A stretch of DNA of 64,000 nt. Origin: Rhizobium sp. AC27/96. Lineage in GTDB: Bacteria; Pseudomonadota; Alphaproteobacteria; Rhizobiales; Rhizobiaceae. Below the pieces are notes generated by a model, which was not told the origin of the DNA, did no database searches, and saw only the letters and a program-made list of their open reading frames with translations. The stretch covers positions 1,178,001-1,242,000 of the forward strand of contig NZ_LXKN01000001.1 in the NCBI RefSeq assembly GCF_001692325.1, in the 5' to 3' direction. The position numbers and the translations under genes were made by a program. Shown here piece by piece: positions 1-8,683 of the stretch (positions within the stretch are counted from its first letter, which is position 1; each line of letters begins with the position of its first letter).

Positions 1-1
1 C

Positions 2-304
2 GCATTGCCCGACTACACCAGCCTGCCCGAAGCGCAGCCGACTGTGCAGGCCATGCGCGCCGGCGGCATCGAACCGGACGGCTATATCCTGCCGTCGGCC
101 GCGGCAGTCCAGATCGCCAATCAGGCAGCCGAAAGCGCCAAAGCGGAAAACAAGGCGATAACCGACAAGCTCATCGGCACGGCGTTCCAGACGGCCATCG
201 GCCCCATCACCTTCGGTCAGAGCCATGAACTGACCGAAAATGCCTATCGGCTGCTGGAGTGGCGCAGCAATGCTTTCGTGCCGGTAACCACACCATCGAA
301 TTGA
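2..304 (+). CDS. Branched-chain amino acid ABC transporter substrate-binding protein, C-terminal fragment
   Basis: Only the last 100 residues are present; the reading frame is open to the left edge, so the start lies outside the window. The segment has the look of the C-terminal lobe of LivJ-type periplasmic binding proteins: a short helix around AMRAGGIEPDGYILPSAAAV, an alternating helix rich in Ala and Lys, and a final stretch FGQSHELTENAYRLLEW typical of rhizobial members. Such proteins capture Leu, Ile, Val or related compounds for an ABC importer. No transporter permease is visible here because the rest is off-window. The family is assigned from residue pattern only, and the substrate is unknown. 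Confidence 0.65.
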   Translation, partial: ALPDYTSLPEAQPTVQAMRAGGIEPDGYILPSAAAVQIANQAAESAKAENKAITDKLIGTAFQTAIGPITFGQSHELTENAYRLLEWRSNAFVPVTTPSN

Positions 305-385
305 GGCGATCCGCCCGGGCTGTTGTTTGCCCGCCGAAGCGGTGCTAATCCAAGCTGAAAAAATCAGATGGAGCTCAGCTTTCCC

Positions 386-1072
386 ATGACCTTGCCGATC
401 CGCATTGCCCCTTCCATTCTTGCCGCCGATTTTGCCAAGCTCGGCCAGGAAGTGAAAGATGTGACCGAAGCCGGAGCCGACTGGATCCATCTCGATGTCA
501 TGGATGGGCATTTCGTGCCGAACATTTCCTTCGGCCCAGATGTGATCAAGGCGCTGCGTCCCTACACGACCGCCACCTTCGACTGCCATCTGATGATCAC
601 GCCCGCCGATCCCTATCTCGAAGCCTTCGCCAAGGCCGGCTGCGACCGCATTACCGTGCATGCCGAAGCCGGCGTCCACCTGCACCGTTCGCTGCAGACG
701 ATCCGGCACCTCGGCAAGAAGGTCGGCGTCACCCTCAATCCGGCCACGCCGCTCTCGATCCTGGAAAACGTGCTCGACGATATCGACCTGATCCTGATCA
801 TGTCGGTCAATCCAGGCTTTGGTGGCCAGAAATTCATTCCGGCAATGGCCGACAAGATCCGCAATGCCAGGTCTCTGATCGGTGACCGGCCAATCGAGCT
901 GGAGGTCGATGGCGGCGTTTCCACCGATACAGCCGAACTCATCATCGCCTCCGGCGCCAATGTCCTTGTTGCGGGCTCCGCAATCTTCAAGGGCGAATCG
1001 GTCGAGGCCTACAAGCAGACGATCGGCGATCTCAGGGCCGCGGCCGAACGAGGTCGCGTTGGATCGAACTAA
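386..1072 (+). CDS. rpe: Ribulose-phosphate 3-epimerase
   Basis: Interconverts D-ribulose 5-phosphate and D-xylulose 5-phosphate in the cytosolic pentose phosphate pathway. The 228-residue TIM barrel shows the family landmarks: APSILAADF at the N-terminus, the catalytic and metal segment [10 protein letters not shown] from residue 37, NPGFGGQKF from residue 142, and the second catalytic strand EVDGG near 173-177. An ATG at 368 in the same frame would add six residues. I prefer 386 because GGAG lies 12 bases upstream and because the family normally begins [14 protein letters not shown]. The next gene overlaps its 3' end, which suggests co-transcription. Confidence 0.95.
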   Translation: MTLPIRIAPSILAADFAKLGQEVKDVTEAGADWIHLDVMDGHFVPNISFGPDVIKALRPYTTATFDCHLMITPADPYLEAFAKAGCDRITVHAEAGVHLHRSLQTIRHLGKKVGVTLNPATPLSILENVLDDIDLILIMSVNPGFGGQKFIPAMADKIRNARSLIGDRPIELEVDGGVSTDTAELIIASGANVLVAGSAIFKGESVEAYKQTIGDLRAAAERGRVGSN

Positions 1073-1580
1073 TCCGACCAGCACCATCAAGGCGGCGGAC
1101 CGGACGCGGACCGCCGCCTCCTATTGCCTTGGACTTTTGGGTGGTGCAGCTTGTTGGGGTTCGGCAATGGCGATTTCAGCGCTGGCGGCGCTGTATCTGC
1201 GCAATGGCCTTCTGACGAGCCACCTGACCGCCCTCACGCTCGTCTATTTTTTCGGTGGCACCCTCTCCTGGCTCGTCATGGTGCCGCTTACCGGGCATTT
1301 CACCAAGCACCGGCCGCCCAGCGTACGTTTCGCCGCATTCTTTCTCGTATTATCAGTCGGCACCGTAGCCGCGACGGCTTTCCTCTTCGCCATGGACTAT
1401 CGCTGGTTCTACGCGCGCTGGCACGCTCCGTTCGGCTCGCTTATCTGGATATTCCAGTTCCTGTTCACCGGCGCCAGCGCCGTCTACCAGTTCGCAGTCC
1501 TCGGCCTGACCCTGTTTCTGCCCTTCGGCCTGTTTTTCCTGGTCGCTGCAGCCACATATCTTGCGCGGCATAGGCGTTGA
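1059..1580 (+). CDS. Small integral membrane protein, unknown function
   Basis: A 173-residue protein with about four hydrophobic helices ([60 protein letters not shown] and a long C-terminal hydrophobic region from [14 protein letters not shown] onward) and a basic tail ending ARHRR. The frame is open well into rpe. I place the start at TTG 1059 because GAGG sits five bases upstream and no ATG fits. This gives a 14-base overlap with rpe and suggests translational coupling. I do not recognise a named family. The next gene, purB, has its own Shine-Dalgarno sequence about 100 bases downstream. Confidence 0.7.
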   Translation: MDRTNPTSTIKAADRTRTAASYCLGLLGGAACWGSAMAISALAALYLRNGLLTSHLTALTLVYFFGGTLSWLVMVPLTGHFTKHRPPSVRFAAFFLVLSVGTVAATAFLFAMDYRWFYARWHAPFGSLIWIFQFLFTGASAVYQFAVLGLTLFLPFGLFFLVAAATYLARHRR

Positions 1581-1678
1581 GGTGAAAGATCGGCGCGACA
1601 AACATTGTGATTGCCGCCCGTCTTTGTTATGGGGGCGCCAAGTTTTCCCTTTCCGTCAGACAAGAAGGTTTTGAGCCC

Positions 1679-2980
1679 ATGATCCCGCGCTACTCCCGAC
1701 CGGAAATGGTCGCCATCTGGTCGCCCGAAACCAAGTTCCGTATCTGGTTCGAGATCGAGGCCCATGCCTGTGACGCGCTGGCCGCTCTCGGCGTCATTCC
1801 GAAGTCGGCCGCCGACACCATCTGGGAAAAGGGGGGCAAGGCGACCTTCGATGTCGACCGCATCGACGAGATCGAGGCCGTCACCAAGCACGACGTCATC
1901 GCCTTCCTGACGCATCTGGCGGAAATCGTCGGCCCGGACGCGCGCTTCGTGCACCAGGGCATGACCTCGTCGGACGTGCTCGACACCTGCTTCAACGTCC
2001 AGCTCGTGCGGGCTACCGACCTGCTGCTCGCCGATATCGACAAGCTGCTGGAAGCCCTGAAGCGCCGCGCCTTCGAGCACAAGGACACCGTCACTATCGG
2101 CCGCTCGCATGGCATCCATGCCGAGCCCACCACCTTCGGCGTCAAGCTGGCGCTGGCCTATGCCGAATTCGAGCGCTGCAAGCAGCGTCTGATCGCCGCC
2201 CGCGAGGAAGTCGCAACCTGCGCGATCTCCGGCGCTGTTGGCACCTTCGCCAATATCGATCCCCGCGTCGAGGAACATGTCGCCGCCGCACTCGGCCTGA
2301 AGCCGGAACCGGTCTCCACGCAGGTCATCCCGCGCGACCGTCACGCGATGTTCTTCGCCACCCTCGGCGTTGTCGCCTCCTCGATCGAGCGTCTTTCGAC
2401 TGAAATCCGCCACCTGCAGCGCACCGAAGTTCTCGAAGCCGAGGAATATTTCTCGCCTGGCCAGAAGGGCTCCTCGGCCATGCCGCATAAGCGCAATCCG
2501 GTTTTGACGGAAAACCTGACGGGCCTCGCGCGCATGGTTCGCTCTTATGCCATCCCTGCGATGGAAAACGTTGCGCTTTGGCACGAGCGCGATATCTCGC
2601 ATTCGTCCGTCGAACGCATGATCGGTCCGGACGCGACCGTGACGCTCGACTTCGCGCTTGCCCGCATGACCGGCGTTATCGACAAGCTGCTCGTCTATCC
2701 CGACAATATGATGAAGAATATGAACAAGTTCCGCGGACTTGTTCACTCACAGCGTGTACTGCTCGCATTGACGCAAGCCGGGGTTTCTCGCGAGGATTCC
2801 TATCGCCTCGTCCAGCGCAATGCGATGAAGGTCTGGGAAGAAGGCAAGGACTTCCTCGAGGAATTGCTCGCCGACCAGGAAGTGCGCGCAGCACTGTCCG
2901 AAGAAGACATTCGCGAAAAGTTCGACCTCGGCTACCACACCAAGCATGTCGACACGATCTTCAAGCGCGTCTTCGGCTAA
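1679..2980 (+). CDS. purB: Adenylosuccinate lyase
   Basis: Cleaves SAICAR to AICAR plus fumarate and adenylosuccinate to AMP plus fumarate, two steps of purine synthesis. The 433-residue protein belongs to the fumarase/aspartase superfamily. It carries the signature loop GSSAMPHKRNP at residues 264-274 with the catalytic serine, plus TSSDVLDT and GRSHGIHAEPTTFG, which hold the substrate-binding and general-acid residues. The start MIPRYSRPEM is preceded by AAGAAGG ten bases upstream. A Rho-independent terminator follows at about 3012-3040. The stop overlaps by three bases the stop of the convergent permease-like gene. Confidence 0.97.
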   Translation: MIPRYSRPEMVAIWSPETKFRIWFEIEAHACDALAALGVIPKSAADTIWEKGGKATFDVDRIDEIEAVTKHDVIAFLTHLAEIVGPDARFVHQGMTSSDVLDTCFNVQLVRATDLLLADIDKLLEALKRRAFEHKDTVTIGRSHGIHAEPTTFGVKLALAYAEFERCKQRLIAAREEVATCAISGAVGTFANIDPRVEEHVAAALGLKPEPVSTQVIPRDRHAMFFATLGVVASSIERLSTEIRHLQRTEVLEAEEYFSPGQKGSSAMPHKRNPVLTENLTGLARMVRSYAIPAMENVALWHERDISHSSVERMIGPDATVTLDFALARMTGVIDKLLVYPDNMMKNMNKFRGLVHSQRVLLALTQAGVSREDSYRLVQRNAMKVWEEGKDFLEELLADQEVRAALSEEDIREKFDLGYHTKHVDTIFKRVFG

Positions 2981-3477
2981 GACTTGGCTGGATTGCTCTG
3001 ATTGCGAGTTGAGGCGGTGCCGCTAGTGCGCCGCCTTTTTCGTTTGTTGGTAGATTTGGCGGCGACCGTGCGATTGTGCTCGACGCTTTCACCCGCATCG
3101 CCCGCATGCCGCTCGTGATGGCGCTTCGCTGCCTTCTCGACCAGCCGGTCCAGATGCTTGAGGTCTTCGTCGTCGAGATTTTCGATGCCGACAAAGCGGT
3201 TTTCGGCCGCGCTCGTCAGGATCAGCTCGTTGAGTTTGGCCTGGATTGCCCGCGTGTCACGCGTCTGGGCGTTTTGCAGCAGAAACACCATCAGGAAGGT
3301 GACGATCGTCGTGCTGGTATTGATGACAAGCTGCCAGGTATCGGAATAGGCGAAGATCGGCCCGGTGGCGCCCCAGAGAATGACGGAGAACAAGGCCAGC
3401 ACGAATATGGCCGGCTTGCCCGTCCATTCCGAGACCGTGATCGCAAAACGAGTGAAGATGTGCGTAAGCCAAGCCAT
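2977..3477 (-). CDS. Low-affinity iron permease family membrane protein
   Basis: A 166-residue protein whose first 120 residues resemble the Iron_permease family (PF04120). It starts MAWLTHIFTRFAITVSEWTGKP, followed by two hydrophobic helices (AIFVLALFSVILWGATGPIF and WQLVINTSTTIVTFLMVFLLQN) and the conserved NAQTRDTRAIQAKLNELI segment. A charged tail rich in Lys, Arg, His and Glu follows. Iron transport has been proposed for the family but is weakly established in bacteria. The start at 3477 has AAGGAG nine bases upstream; an upstream ATG at 3507 lacks one. The tail is encoded opposite the purB terminator hairpin. Confidence 0.72.
   Translation of the reverse strand: MAWLTHIFTRFAITVSEWTGKPAIFVLALFSVILWGATGPIFAYSDTWQLVINTSTTIVTFLMVFLLQNAQTRDTRAIQAKLNELILTSAAENRFVGIENLDDEDLKHLDRLVEKAAKRHHERHAGDAGESVEHNRTVAAKSTNKRKRRRTSGTASTRNQSNPAKS
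3012..3040 (+). terminator. Rho-independent terminator of purB
   Basis: AGGCGG (3012-3017) pairs with CCGCCT (3031-3036) around a short loop with two further G-C pairs, followed by TTTTTCGTTTG on the plus strand. It lies 32 bases after the purB stop and inside the 3' coding end of the convergent permease-like gene. Confidence 0.7.
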
Positions 3478-3564
3478 GATCCGCATCTCCTTGATGATGC
3501 GGATCAACGTGGCAACGCTGTTGCGGTTCCAACGATTTCCAGGAGCCGCTGAAAACGCCGGCGT

Positions 3565-4365
3565 CTAGTCCTGGGCCACCACCAGCTTGCGGTAGAGATG
3601 CCAGGATGCATGGCCAAGTATCGGCATGACGACGGCCAGGCCCGCAAAAATCGGGATGGTGCCGAGGACAAGAAGCGCCGCAACGATCAGCCCCCAGACA
3701 GCCACCGGAACGGGATTGGTCAGCGTCGCCCGGATGCTCGCATCGATCGCGGCGACGACACCGACGTCGCGGTCCAGCAGCAATGGAAAGGTAACGATCG
3801 TAGTCGCCAGCGCGACGAGTGCGAAGACGAAGCCAATCGCGTCGCCCCAAAGCATCATGGCCATCCCTTCCGGCGTGGTCAGGACACTGGAGGCGAACGA
3901 AGAAAGCGTAGGCGCTACGCCATCCCCGAAATAGAGGAAATAGATATTCTGCGCCACAAAGAGCCAGACGATGAACAGGCCGAGCAACATGAGGCCGGCA
4001 ACGATGATCGACGGCAGTGCCGGAGAAAAGCGCACGTCGAAGGCATGGCTCCAGGACGTATCCAGTCCCTTCTCGCGCCGCCGACTGATCTCATAGAGAC
4101 CGATCGCCGCCATCGGGCCGAGCAAGGCAAAGCCGGACATCAGCGGAAACAGCAGCGGCAACAGATTCCGGTCAGTGCTCCAGATCGCCAGCGCAATGCC
4201 GGCAATCGGATACATCAGACACAGGAAAACGTAGTGCGAAGGTTTCTCGCTGAAATCGTCCAGCCCCATTTTAAGGGCGTCGACGAGATCGGCGATTCCG
4301 ATCTTGCGGATGGCGGGGCGCGTAAAGCTATGGTCCGCTCCAGCCATGACGTGAAATGCCGTCAT
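3565..4365 (-). CDS. DUF2189 domain integral membrane protein
   Basis: A 266-residue membrane protein with about six hydrophobic segments. The N-terminus is soluble and followed by KIGIADLVDALKMGLDDFSEKPSHYVFLCLMYP, the usual opening of DUF2189 proteins. The region FPLMSGFALLGPMAAIGLYEISRRREKG and the tail GHASWHLYRKLVV are also typical. The function of the family is unknown. The start is supported by the strong Shine-Dalgarno sequence GAGGAGGAG just upstream. It lies 87 bases upstream of the permease-like gene on the same strand, so the two may be co-transcribed. Confidence 0.8.
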   Translation of the reverse strand: MTAFHVMAGADHSFTRPAIRKIGIADLVDALKMGLDDFSEKPSHYVFLCLMYPIAGIALAIWSTDRNLLPLLFPLMSGFALLGPMAAIGLYEISRRREKGLDTSWSHAFDVRFSPALPSIIVAGLMLLGLFIVWLFVAQNIYFLYFGDGVAPTLSSFASSVLTTPEGMAMMLWGDAIGFVFALVALATTIVTFPLLLDRDVGVVAAIDASIRATLTNPVPVAVWGLIVAALLVLGTIPIFAGLAVVMPILGHASWHLYRKLVVAQD

Positions 4366-4531
4366 AATGCTCTCCTCCTCAACCGTGGTGCTCGGCTAGC
4401 GGTGCAAATGGCGGCAAAACAGGCGCCGACATCGTCATTCGCTACCGGCAAAGGCCAGCCTAACAAATTTTGCCGCAATTGTCGCCTTTTTCCCTTGACA
4501 GTTGGGTTCACACTTTCCACATCGGCGCATC

Positions 4532-5086
4532 ATGAAAGTCTCCGACGCAGATATCCTCATAGTCCCCGGTTACACCAATTCCGGCCCGGATCACTGGCAG
4601 ACGCGCTGGGAGCAGAAGCTCTCGACGGCGCGGCGCGTGGAACAGGCCGAATGGTCGAAGCCCGTTCGCGATGATTGGATCGCCCGCATTGCCGAAGAGG
4701 TGAATGCTTGCGACAAGCCGGTCGTGCTCGTGGCGCATTCGCTTGGCGTGCCCTCCGTGATCCATGCGATCCCGCATTTCCGCAACAAAGTCGCCGGCGC
4801 CTTCCTGGTCGCGCCGCCCGATGTCGCCAATCCCGACATCCGCCCGAAACACCTGATGACGTTCGGCCCCTACCCGCGCGAACCACTGCCGTTTCCTTCG
4901 ATGACGATTGCAAGCCGCAACGACCCCTTCGGCAGCTACGAGCACGCCGATGACATCGCCAACAGCTGGGGCTCTCTGCTGATCGATGCCGGCGAGTCCG
5001 GCCATATCAACAGCGAATCCGGCCACGGGCCGTGGCCCGAGGGAACGATGGTCTTTGCCAAGTTCCTCAGCCAGTTGAAGCCGTGA
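4532..5086 (+). CDS. RBBP9/YdeN-type alpha/beta serine hydrolase
   Basis: A 184-residue cytosolic hydrolase of the RBBP9/YdeN family (PF06821). The N-terminal strand and turn ILIVPGYTNSGPDHWQ is diagnostic. The nucleophile is Ser70 in VAHSLGVP, the acid is the Asp in ASRNDPFGSY, and the base is a His within AGESGHINSESGHGPWPEG. Physiological substrates are not known for most bacterial members. The start at ATG 4532 gives the expected family length; no clear Shine-Dalgarno is present, so initiation is less certain. It stands alone, divergent from the DUF2189 gene. Confidence 0.85.
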   Translation: MKVSDADILIVPGYTNSGPDHWQTRWEQKLSTARRVEQAEWSKPVRDDWIARIAEEVNACDKPVVLVAHSLGVPSVIHAIPHFRNKVAGAFLVAPPDVANPDIRPKHLMTFGPYPREPLPFPSMTIASRNDPFGSYEHADDIANSWGSLLIDAGESGHINSESGHGPWPEGTMVFAKFLSQLKP

Positions 5087-5349
5087 TATAGCTGAAACGG
5101 ACGTTCGATGGATGCAGACCGGCTCACTAGCCTGTGAAGTACCGGCCACCTTCATTCCATCGTTAGATAAAAGCCTGTAAAACAGGTGATGACCGGATCC
5201 CGATTCTTGCTTTGGCACCCCGCCATGGCCGGAATTCCGAGTAAGGAGGCGTTGGCGGATTGTGAATTCGCTTCTTATCCGTTATGGGGACGCCCACATA
5301 CGATCCACTTGCGCTATCCCGTGAGCGCCAAAGACAGAGAACAATACCA

Positions 5350-6114
5350 ATGAACCGTCGCCGCCGTATCTACGAGGGCAAGGCCAAGATCCTTTACGAG
5401 GGACCTGAGCCGGGCACGCTGATCCAGTTCTTCAAGGACGATGCCACCGCCTTCAACAAGAAGAAGCACGAAGTTATCGATGGTAAGGGTGTTCTGAACA
5501 ATCGCATCTGCGAATATATCTTCAGCCATCTGAACAAGATCGGCATTCCCACGCATTTCATCCGTCGCCTCAACATGCGCGAGCAGTTGATCAAGGAAGT
5601 GGAGATGATTCCGCTCGAGATCGTCGTGCGCAATGTTGCCGCCGGCTCGCTCTCCAAGCGCCTCGGCATCGAGGAAGGCGTGGTGCTGCCGCGCTCGATC
5701 ATCGAATTCTATTACAAGTCCGACGCGCTCGAAGACCCTATGGTTTCCGAGGAGCATATCACTGCGTTCGGCTGGGCAAATCCTGCCGAGCTCGATGACA
5801 TCATGGCGCTTGCCATCCGCGTCAACGACTTCATGACCGGCCTCTTCCTCGGCGTCGGCATCCAGCTCGTCGATTTCAAGATCGAATGCGGCCGCCTGTT
5901 CGAAGGCGACATGATGCGCATCATCCTTGCCGATGAAATCTCGCCCGACTCCTGCCGTCTCTGGGATGTCGAGACCCGCGAGAAGATGGACAAGGACCGT
6001 TTCCGCCGCGATATGGGTGGCCTGCTGGAAGCCTATTCCGAAGTGGCCCGCCGCCTCGGCATCATAAATGAAAACGAACCCGTGCGCGGCACGGGACCGG
6101 TTCTCGTCAAGTAA
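5350..6114 (+). CDS. purC: Phosphoribosylaminoimidazole-succinocarboxamide synthase
   Basis: Joins CAIR and aspartate using ATP to make SAICAR, the step immediately before PurB. The 254-residue protein contains [12 protein letters not shown] (nucleotide-binding start), the conserved [16 protein letters not shown] segment, [12 protein letters not shown] near residue 97, and [28 protein letters not shown], with the catalytic acidic residues. An upstream in-frame ATG at 5284 exists, but the family starts [17 protein letters not shown], so 5350 is used. purS follows after 17 bases and purQ shortly after, forming a purC-purS-purQ transcription unit. Confidence 0.96.
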   Translation: MNRRRRIYEGKAKILYEGPEPGTLIQFFKDDATAFNKKKHEVIDGKGVLNNRICEYIFSHLNKIGIPTHFIRRLNMREQLIKEVEMIPLEIVVRNVAAGSLSKRLGIEEGVVLPRSIIEFYYKSDALEDPMVSEEHITAFGWANPAELDDIMALAIRVNDFMTGLFLGVGIQLVDFKIECGRLFEGDMMRIILADEISPDSCRLWDVETREKMDKDRFRRDMGGLLEAYSEVARRLGIINENEPVRGTGPVLVK

Positions 6115-6131
6115 GTTCAGGAAGGACAATC

Positions 6132-6374
6132 GTGATCAAGGCTCGTGTAACCGTCACGCTGAAGAACGGCGTTCTCGATCCGCAGGGCAAGGCAATCGAA
6201 GGCGCGCTCGGCGCGCTTGGCTTTGACGGCGTTCATCAGGTCCGCCAGGGCAAGGTTTTCGACCTCGAGCTTGAAGGCACCGACAAGAGCAAGGCCGAGG
6301 CGGAGCTGAAAGCCATGTGCGAAAAGCTCCTCGCCAACACGGTCATCGAGAACTTCAGCATTTCGATCGACTGA
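6132..6374 (+). CDS. purS: Phosphoribosylformylglycinamidine synthase subunit PurS
   Basis: An 80-residue subunit that bridges PurQ and PurL in the three-part FGAM synthase, which converts FGAR and glutamine to FGAM. It shows the PurS pattern: [20 protein letters not shown], then [19 protein letters not shown], and a C-terminal [15 protein letters not shown]. The start is GTG 6132, with AGGAAGGA just upstream. Finding purS, purQ and a small purL together shows that this organism uses the Bacillus-type split enzyme rather than the fused large PurL. Confidence 0.95.
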   Translation: MIKARVTVTLKNGVLDPQGKAIEGALGALGFDGVHQVRQGKVFDLELEGTDKSKAEAELKAMCEKLLANTVIENFSISID

Positions 6375-6477
6375 TTGTCCTCCTTCGCGAGCCATTCTTT
6401 CTTTGCCGGAAGCAATGAGGTATGGCTCAAGAAGCACATTCCAGCGATTACCCCTAGCCTATTGCGGGAACAGCATC

Positions 6478-7149
6478 ATGAAATCAGCAGTCGTCCAACT
6501 CCCCGGCCTCAACCGTGATCGCGACATGATCGCGGCGCTGACCAAGATTTCCGGCCATGCGCCGGTGACCGTGTGGCAGACCGAGACCGAGATTCCGGAT
6601 GTCGACCTGATCGTCATTCCCGGCGGCTTTTCCTATGGCGATTACCTGCGTTGCGGCGCTATCGCCGCCCGCATGCCGATCATGCAGGCGATCAAGGACA
6701 AGGCCGACAAGGGCGTCAAGGTTCTCGGCGTCTGCAACGGTTTCCAGATCCTGGTCGAAGCCGGGATGCTGCCGGGTGCGCTGATGCGCAACGCCTCGCT
6801 GAAATTTGTCTGCCGCGAAGTGAAGCTCGAAGTCGTCAATGCCGAGACGGAATTCACCAGCGCCTATGCCAAGGGCCAGGTCATCCGCAGCCCGGTCGCG
6901 CATCACGACGGCAATTATTTCGTCGATCCCGAGACGCTGAAGACTATCGAAGGCGATGGCCAGGTGGTCTTCCGTTATGCGGAGGGAACCAATCCGAACG
7001 GCTCCGTCAATGACATTGCCGGCGTCATCAACGCCAAGGGCAATGTCCTCGGCATGATGCCGCATCCGGAAAACCTGATCGAGGCTGCACATGGCGGCAA
7101 TGATGGCCGTGGCCTCTTCGCCTCTGCACTTGGCGTGATCGCAGCCTGA
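6478..7149 (+). CDS. purQ: Phosphoribosylformylglycinamidine synthase glutaminase subunit PurQ
   Basis: The class I glutamine amidotransferase subunit of FGAM synthase; it releases ammonia from glutamine for PurL. The 223-residue protein carries the nucleophile Cys86 in [10 protein letters not shown] and the His196/Glu198 pair in MMPHPENL. The oxyanion strand is [14 protein letters not shown]. The start [10 protein letters not shown] at ATG 6478 fits the family; GGGAA lies upstream. There are 103 bases between purS and purQ, still compatible with one operon. Confidence 0.96.
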   Translation: MKSAVVQLPGLNRDRDMIAALTKISGHAPVTVWQTETEIPDVDLIVIPGGFSYGDYLRCGAIAARMPIMQAIKDKADKGVKVLGVCNGFQILVEAGMLPGALMRNASLKFVCREVKLEVVNAETEFTSAYAKGQVIRSPVAHHDGNYFVDPETLKTIEGDGQVVFRYAEGTNPNGSVNDIAGVINAKGNVLGMMPHPENLIEAAHGGNDGRGLFASALGVIAA

Positions 7150-7276
7150 TAAATCCCCGGGCCTGGCGCGGAAACCATAAAATCGACGTCTTTGCACAAA
7201 AGAGCAGGGCGTCGGCAAGAAAGCGGTTCCGCTCCTTCGGCAAAGCCAGACCTAACCGCTTATTGGAAAGAGATTG

Positions 7277-7684
7277 ATGCGCCCTCGCCTCCCGACAGGA
7301 CTTTACTCCGCCGCTGCCATCGCGATGCTTGGGCTTCTGGTCACCTCATGCGGCCCGCGTCCGCCGAGCATCATCGCGACCGATCACAGCGCGCTGTCGA
7401 CGATGGAGCGCGTCATGTTGAGTGCCAGCGCCTGCTGGTTCAAATCGTCCGACCCGACTTTCGCCAGTTATCAGCTAGCCCCGGAACTCAATTCCTTCAC
7501 TGGTCGTCCGCGCATCCTCGTGGTCGACAAGAAACATCCGACCGGCCGTCCGTCCCTGGTTGTCCAGGCGGAAGGCAATCCGGCCCAATTGCAGGCCTTC
7601 GGTCCGATGTTGAACGGCGCCTCCGGCGGCCGTATCACCGGCGACGTCAATCGCTGGGCTGCGGGTTCGAAGAACTGCACCTAG
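7277..7684 (+). CDS. Putative lipoprotein, unknown function
   Basis: A 135-residue protein with a lipoprotein signal: basic start MRPRLPTG, hydrophobic core, and lipobox LVTSC with the Cys near residue 26. The mature part is small, with two further cysteines (SACWFKSS and the C-terminal KNCT) that could form a disulfide. I do not recognise a named family. ATG 7277 is preferred over TTG 7274; GGAAAGAG lies upstream. It sits between purQ and an ATPase gene on the same strand. Confidence 0.7.
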   Translation: MRPRLPTGLYSAAAIAMLGLLVTSCGPRPPSIIATDHSALSTMERVMLSASACWFKSSDPTFASYQLAPELNSFTGRPRILVVDKKHPTGRPSLVVQAEGNPAQLQAFGPMLNGASGGRITGDVNRWAAGSKNCT

Positions 7685-7757
7685 GCCAATAGCCCGCTCG
7701 CATTCCGCGACACTGCAGCCAAAGCATGACGTGCCCTCAACTTTAGGGACCATTGTC

Positions 7758-8291
7758 ATGGATAGATTTGTCATTCTTTCAGGTTGCTCGGGCGGCGGTA
7801 AATCGACGCTGCTGGAAGCGCTCAGGCGTCGCGGTCACCACGTGATCGAGGAGCCCGGCCGGCGTATTGTCACCCAGGAACTGGACAGCGGCGGCTCAGC
7901 ATTGCCATGGGTGGATGCCACCGCCTTCGTCCGCAGGGCAATCGATGTATCACTCGCCGACCGCAAGGCAGCCGCGAAGCTTCCCGGCATTATCTTCTTC
8001 GACAGGGGATTGATCGACGCCGCGTCGGCCCTCCAAAAGCTTACCGGCGAACCGGCCCTGACCACCTACGGCCAGTCACATCGCTACAATGGACATGTCT
8101 TCCTCACGCCGCCCTGGCCGGAAATATATGTCGGCGACCGCGAGCGAAGACATGACGTCTCCGAGGCCATCACCGAGTATGATCGGCTGACGGTCGATTA
8201 TCCCGCGCTTGGCTATCAGGTCCATATCCTGCCGAAAATCGGCGTGGAGGAACGCGCCGACTTCGTTCGTTCCGTTCTGGGGCTAAGCTAG
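7758..8291 (+). CDS. AAA_28-type ATP-binding protein
   Basis: A 177-residue P-loop protein. The Walker A motif is GCSGGGKSTLL at residues 9-19, a Walker B-like strand is IIFFDRGLIDA, and the region ALRRRGHHVIEEPGRRIV fits the AAA_28 (PF13521) family of small predicted nucleotide kinases. The C-terminal part (GYQVHILPKIGVEERADFV) is also characteristic. The substrate is unknown. ATG 7758 gives a start just before the P-loop strand, with AGGGA upstream. Its neighbours offer no functional hint. Confidence 0.8.
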   Translation: MDRFVILSGCSGGGKSTLLEALRRRGHHVIEEPGRRIVTQELDSGGSALPWVDATAFVRRAIDVSLADRKAAAKLPGIIFFDRGLIDAASALQKLTGEPALTTYGQSHRYNGHVFLTPPWPEIYVGDRERRHDVSEAITEYDRLTVDYPALGYQVHILPKIGVEERADFVRSVLGLS

Positions 8292-8332
8292 ACGGCACCC
8301 ATGCCGCCTTGGCTGTCGCGCACCGTCCTGCT

Positions 8333-8578
8333 TTAATCCCAGAAGAACGACTTGCTGACCTCGGTCCTGGCCTCGCTTCGTGTCAGCCCGACATCGCTCA
8401 ACTCATCATTCGTCAAGTCCCGTAGCACCCGGCGGCTTTCGCGTTTCTGCATCCACAGCAAGAAGGATGTCCAGAGCCTATGCGCGGCACGCGACCTTGG
8501 CTGCGCCGCCGCCGCGTCCCGCACCGGGGCGAAAGCCTTCTCGGCTTCAGTTGGGTGGATTGTATCAATTGTACTCAT
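8333..8578 (-). CDS. DUF1127 domain small protein
   Basis: An 81-residue protein whose C-terminal 40 residues match DUF1127 (YjiS-like): KRESRRVLRDLTNDELSDVGLTRSEARTE, rich in Arg and ending with a short acidic-aromatic tail. DUF1127 proteins in alphaproteobacteria are often small and basic, and some have been linked to RNA-related regulation and phosphate or carbon metabolism; the role here is unknown. It is divergent from the MocR-type regulator at 8684. Its first codons contain repeats also found upstream of that regulator, so it is a likely regulatory target. Confidence 0.8.
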   Translation of the reverse strand: MSTIDTIHPTEAEKAFAPVRDAAAAQPRSRAAHRLWTSFLLWMQKRESRRVLRDLTNDELSDVGLTRSEARTEVSKSFFWD

Positions 8579-8668
8579 TTAAATGCTCGCTTGATGGTGA
8601 CATTTCGTGGCGTACCGAGCCAAACGATACAATTGACACTTAGTATTGACTCTACAATCAAGACAATC
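8558..8668. promoter_or_regulatory. Candidate MocR-type operator repeats between the DUF1127 gene and the regulator
   Basis: On the plus strand TACAATTGA (8628-8636) is followed by TACAATCA (8653-8660) and ACAATC (8663-8668). On the minus strand, across the first codons of the DUF1127 gene, TACAATTGATACAATC occurs (8558-8573). TTGACA-like hexamers at 8634-8639 and 8646-8651 overlap the plus-strand repeats, so bound regulator could block a promoter. MocR-family proteins generally bind direct repeats upstream of their own gene; the assignment here is inference. Confidence 0.45.
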
Positions 8669-8683
8669 TAGGAAATTGTCATT

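Noticed and set aside
1484..2746. A 420-codon frame antisense to purB
   Set aside because: Long antisense frames are expected at this GC content. The plus strand encodes an unmistakable PurB.
5087..5349. Purine riboswitch upstream of purC
   Set aside because: I looked for a three-way junction aptamer and found only weak local hairpins such as CCTGTAAAACAGG, with no recognisable aptamer core or terminator.
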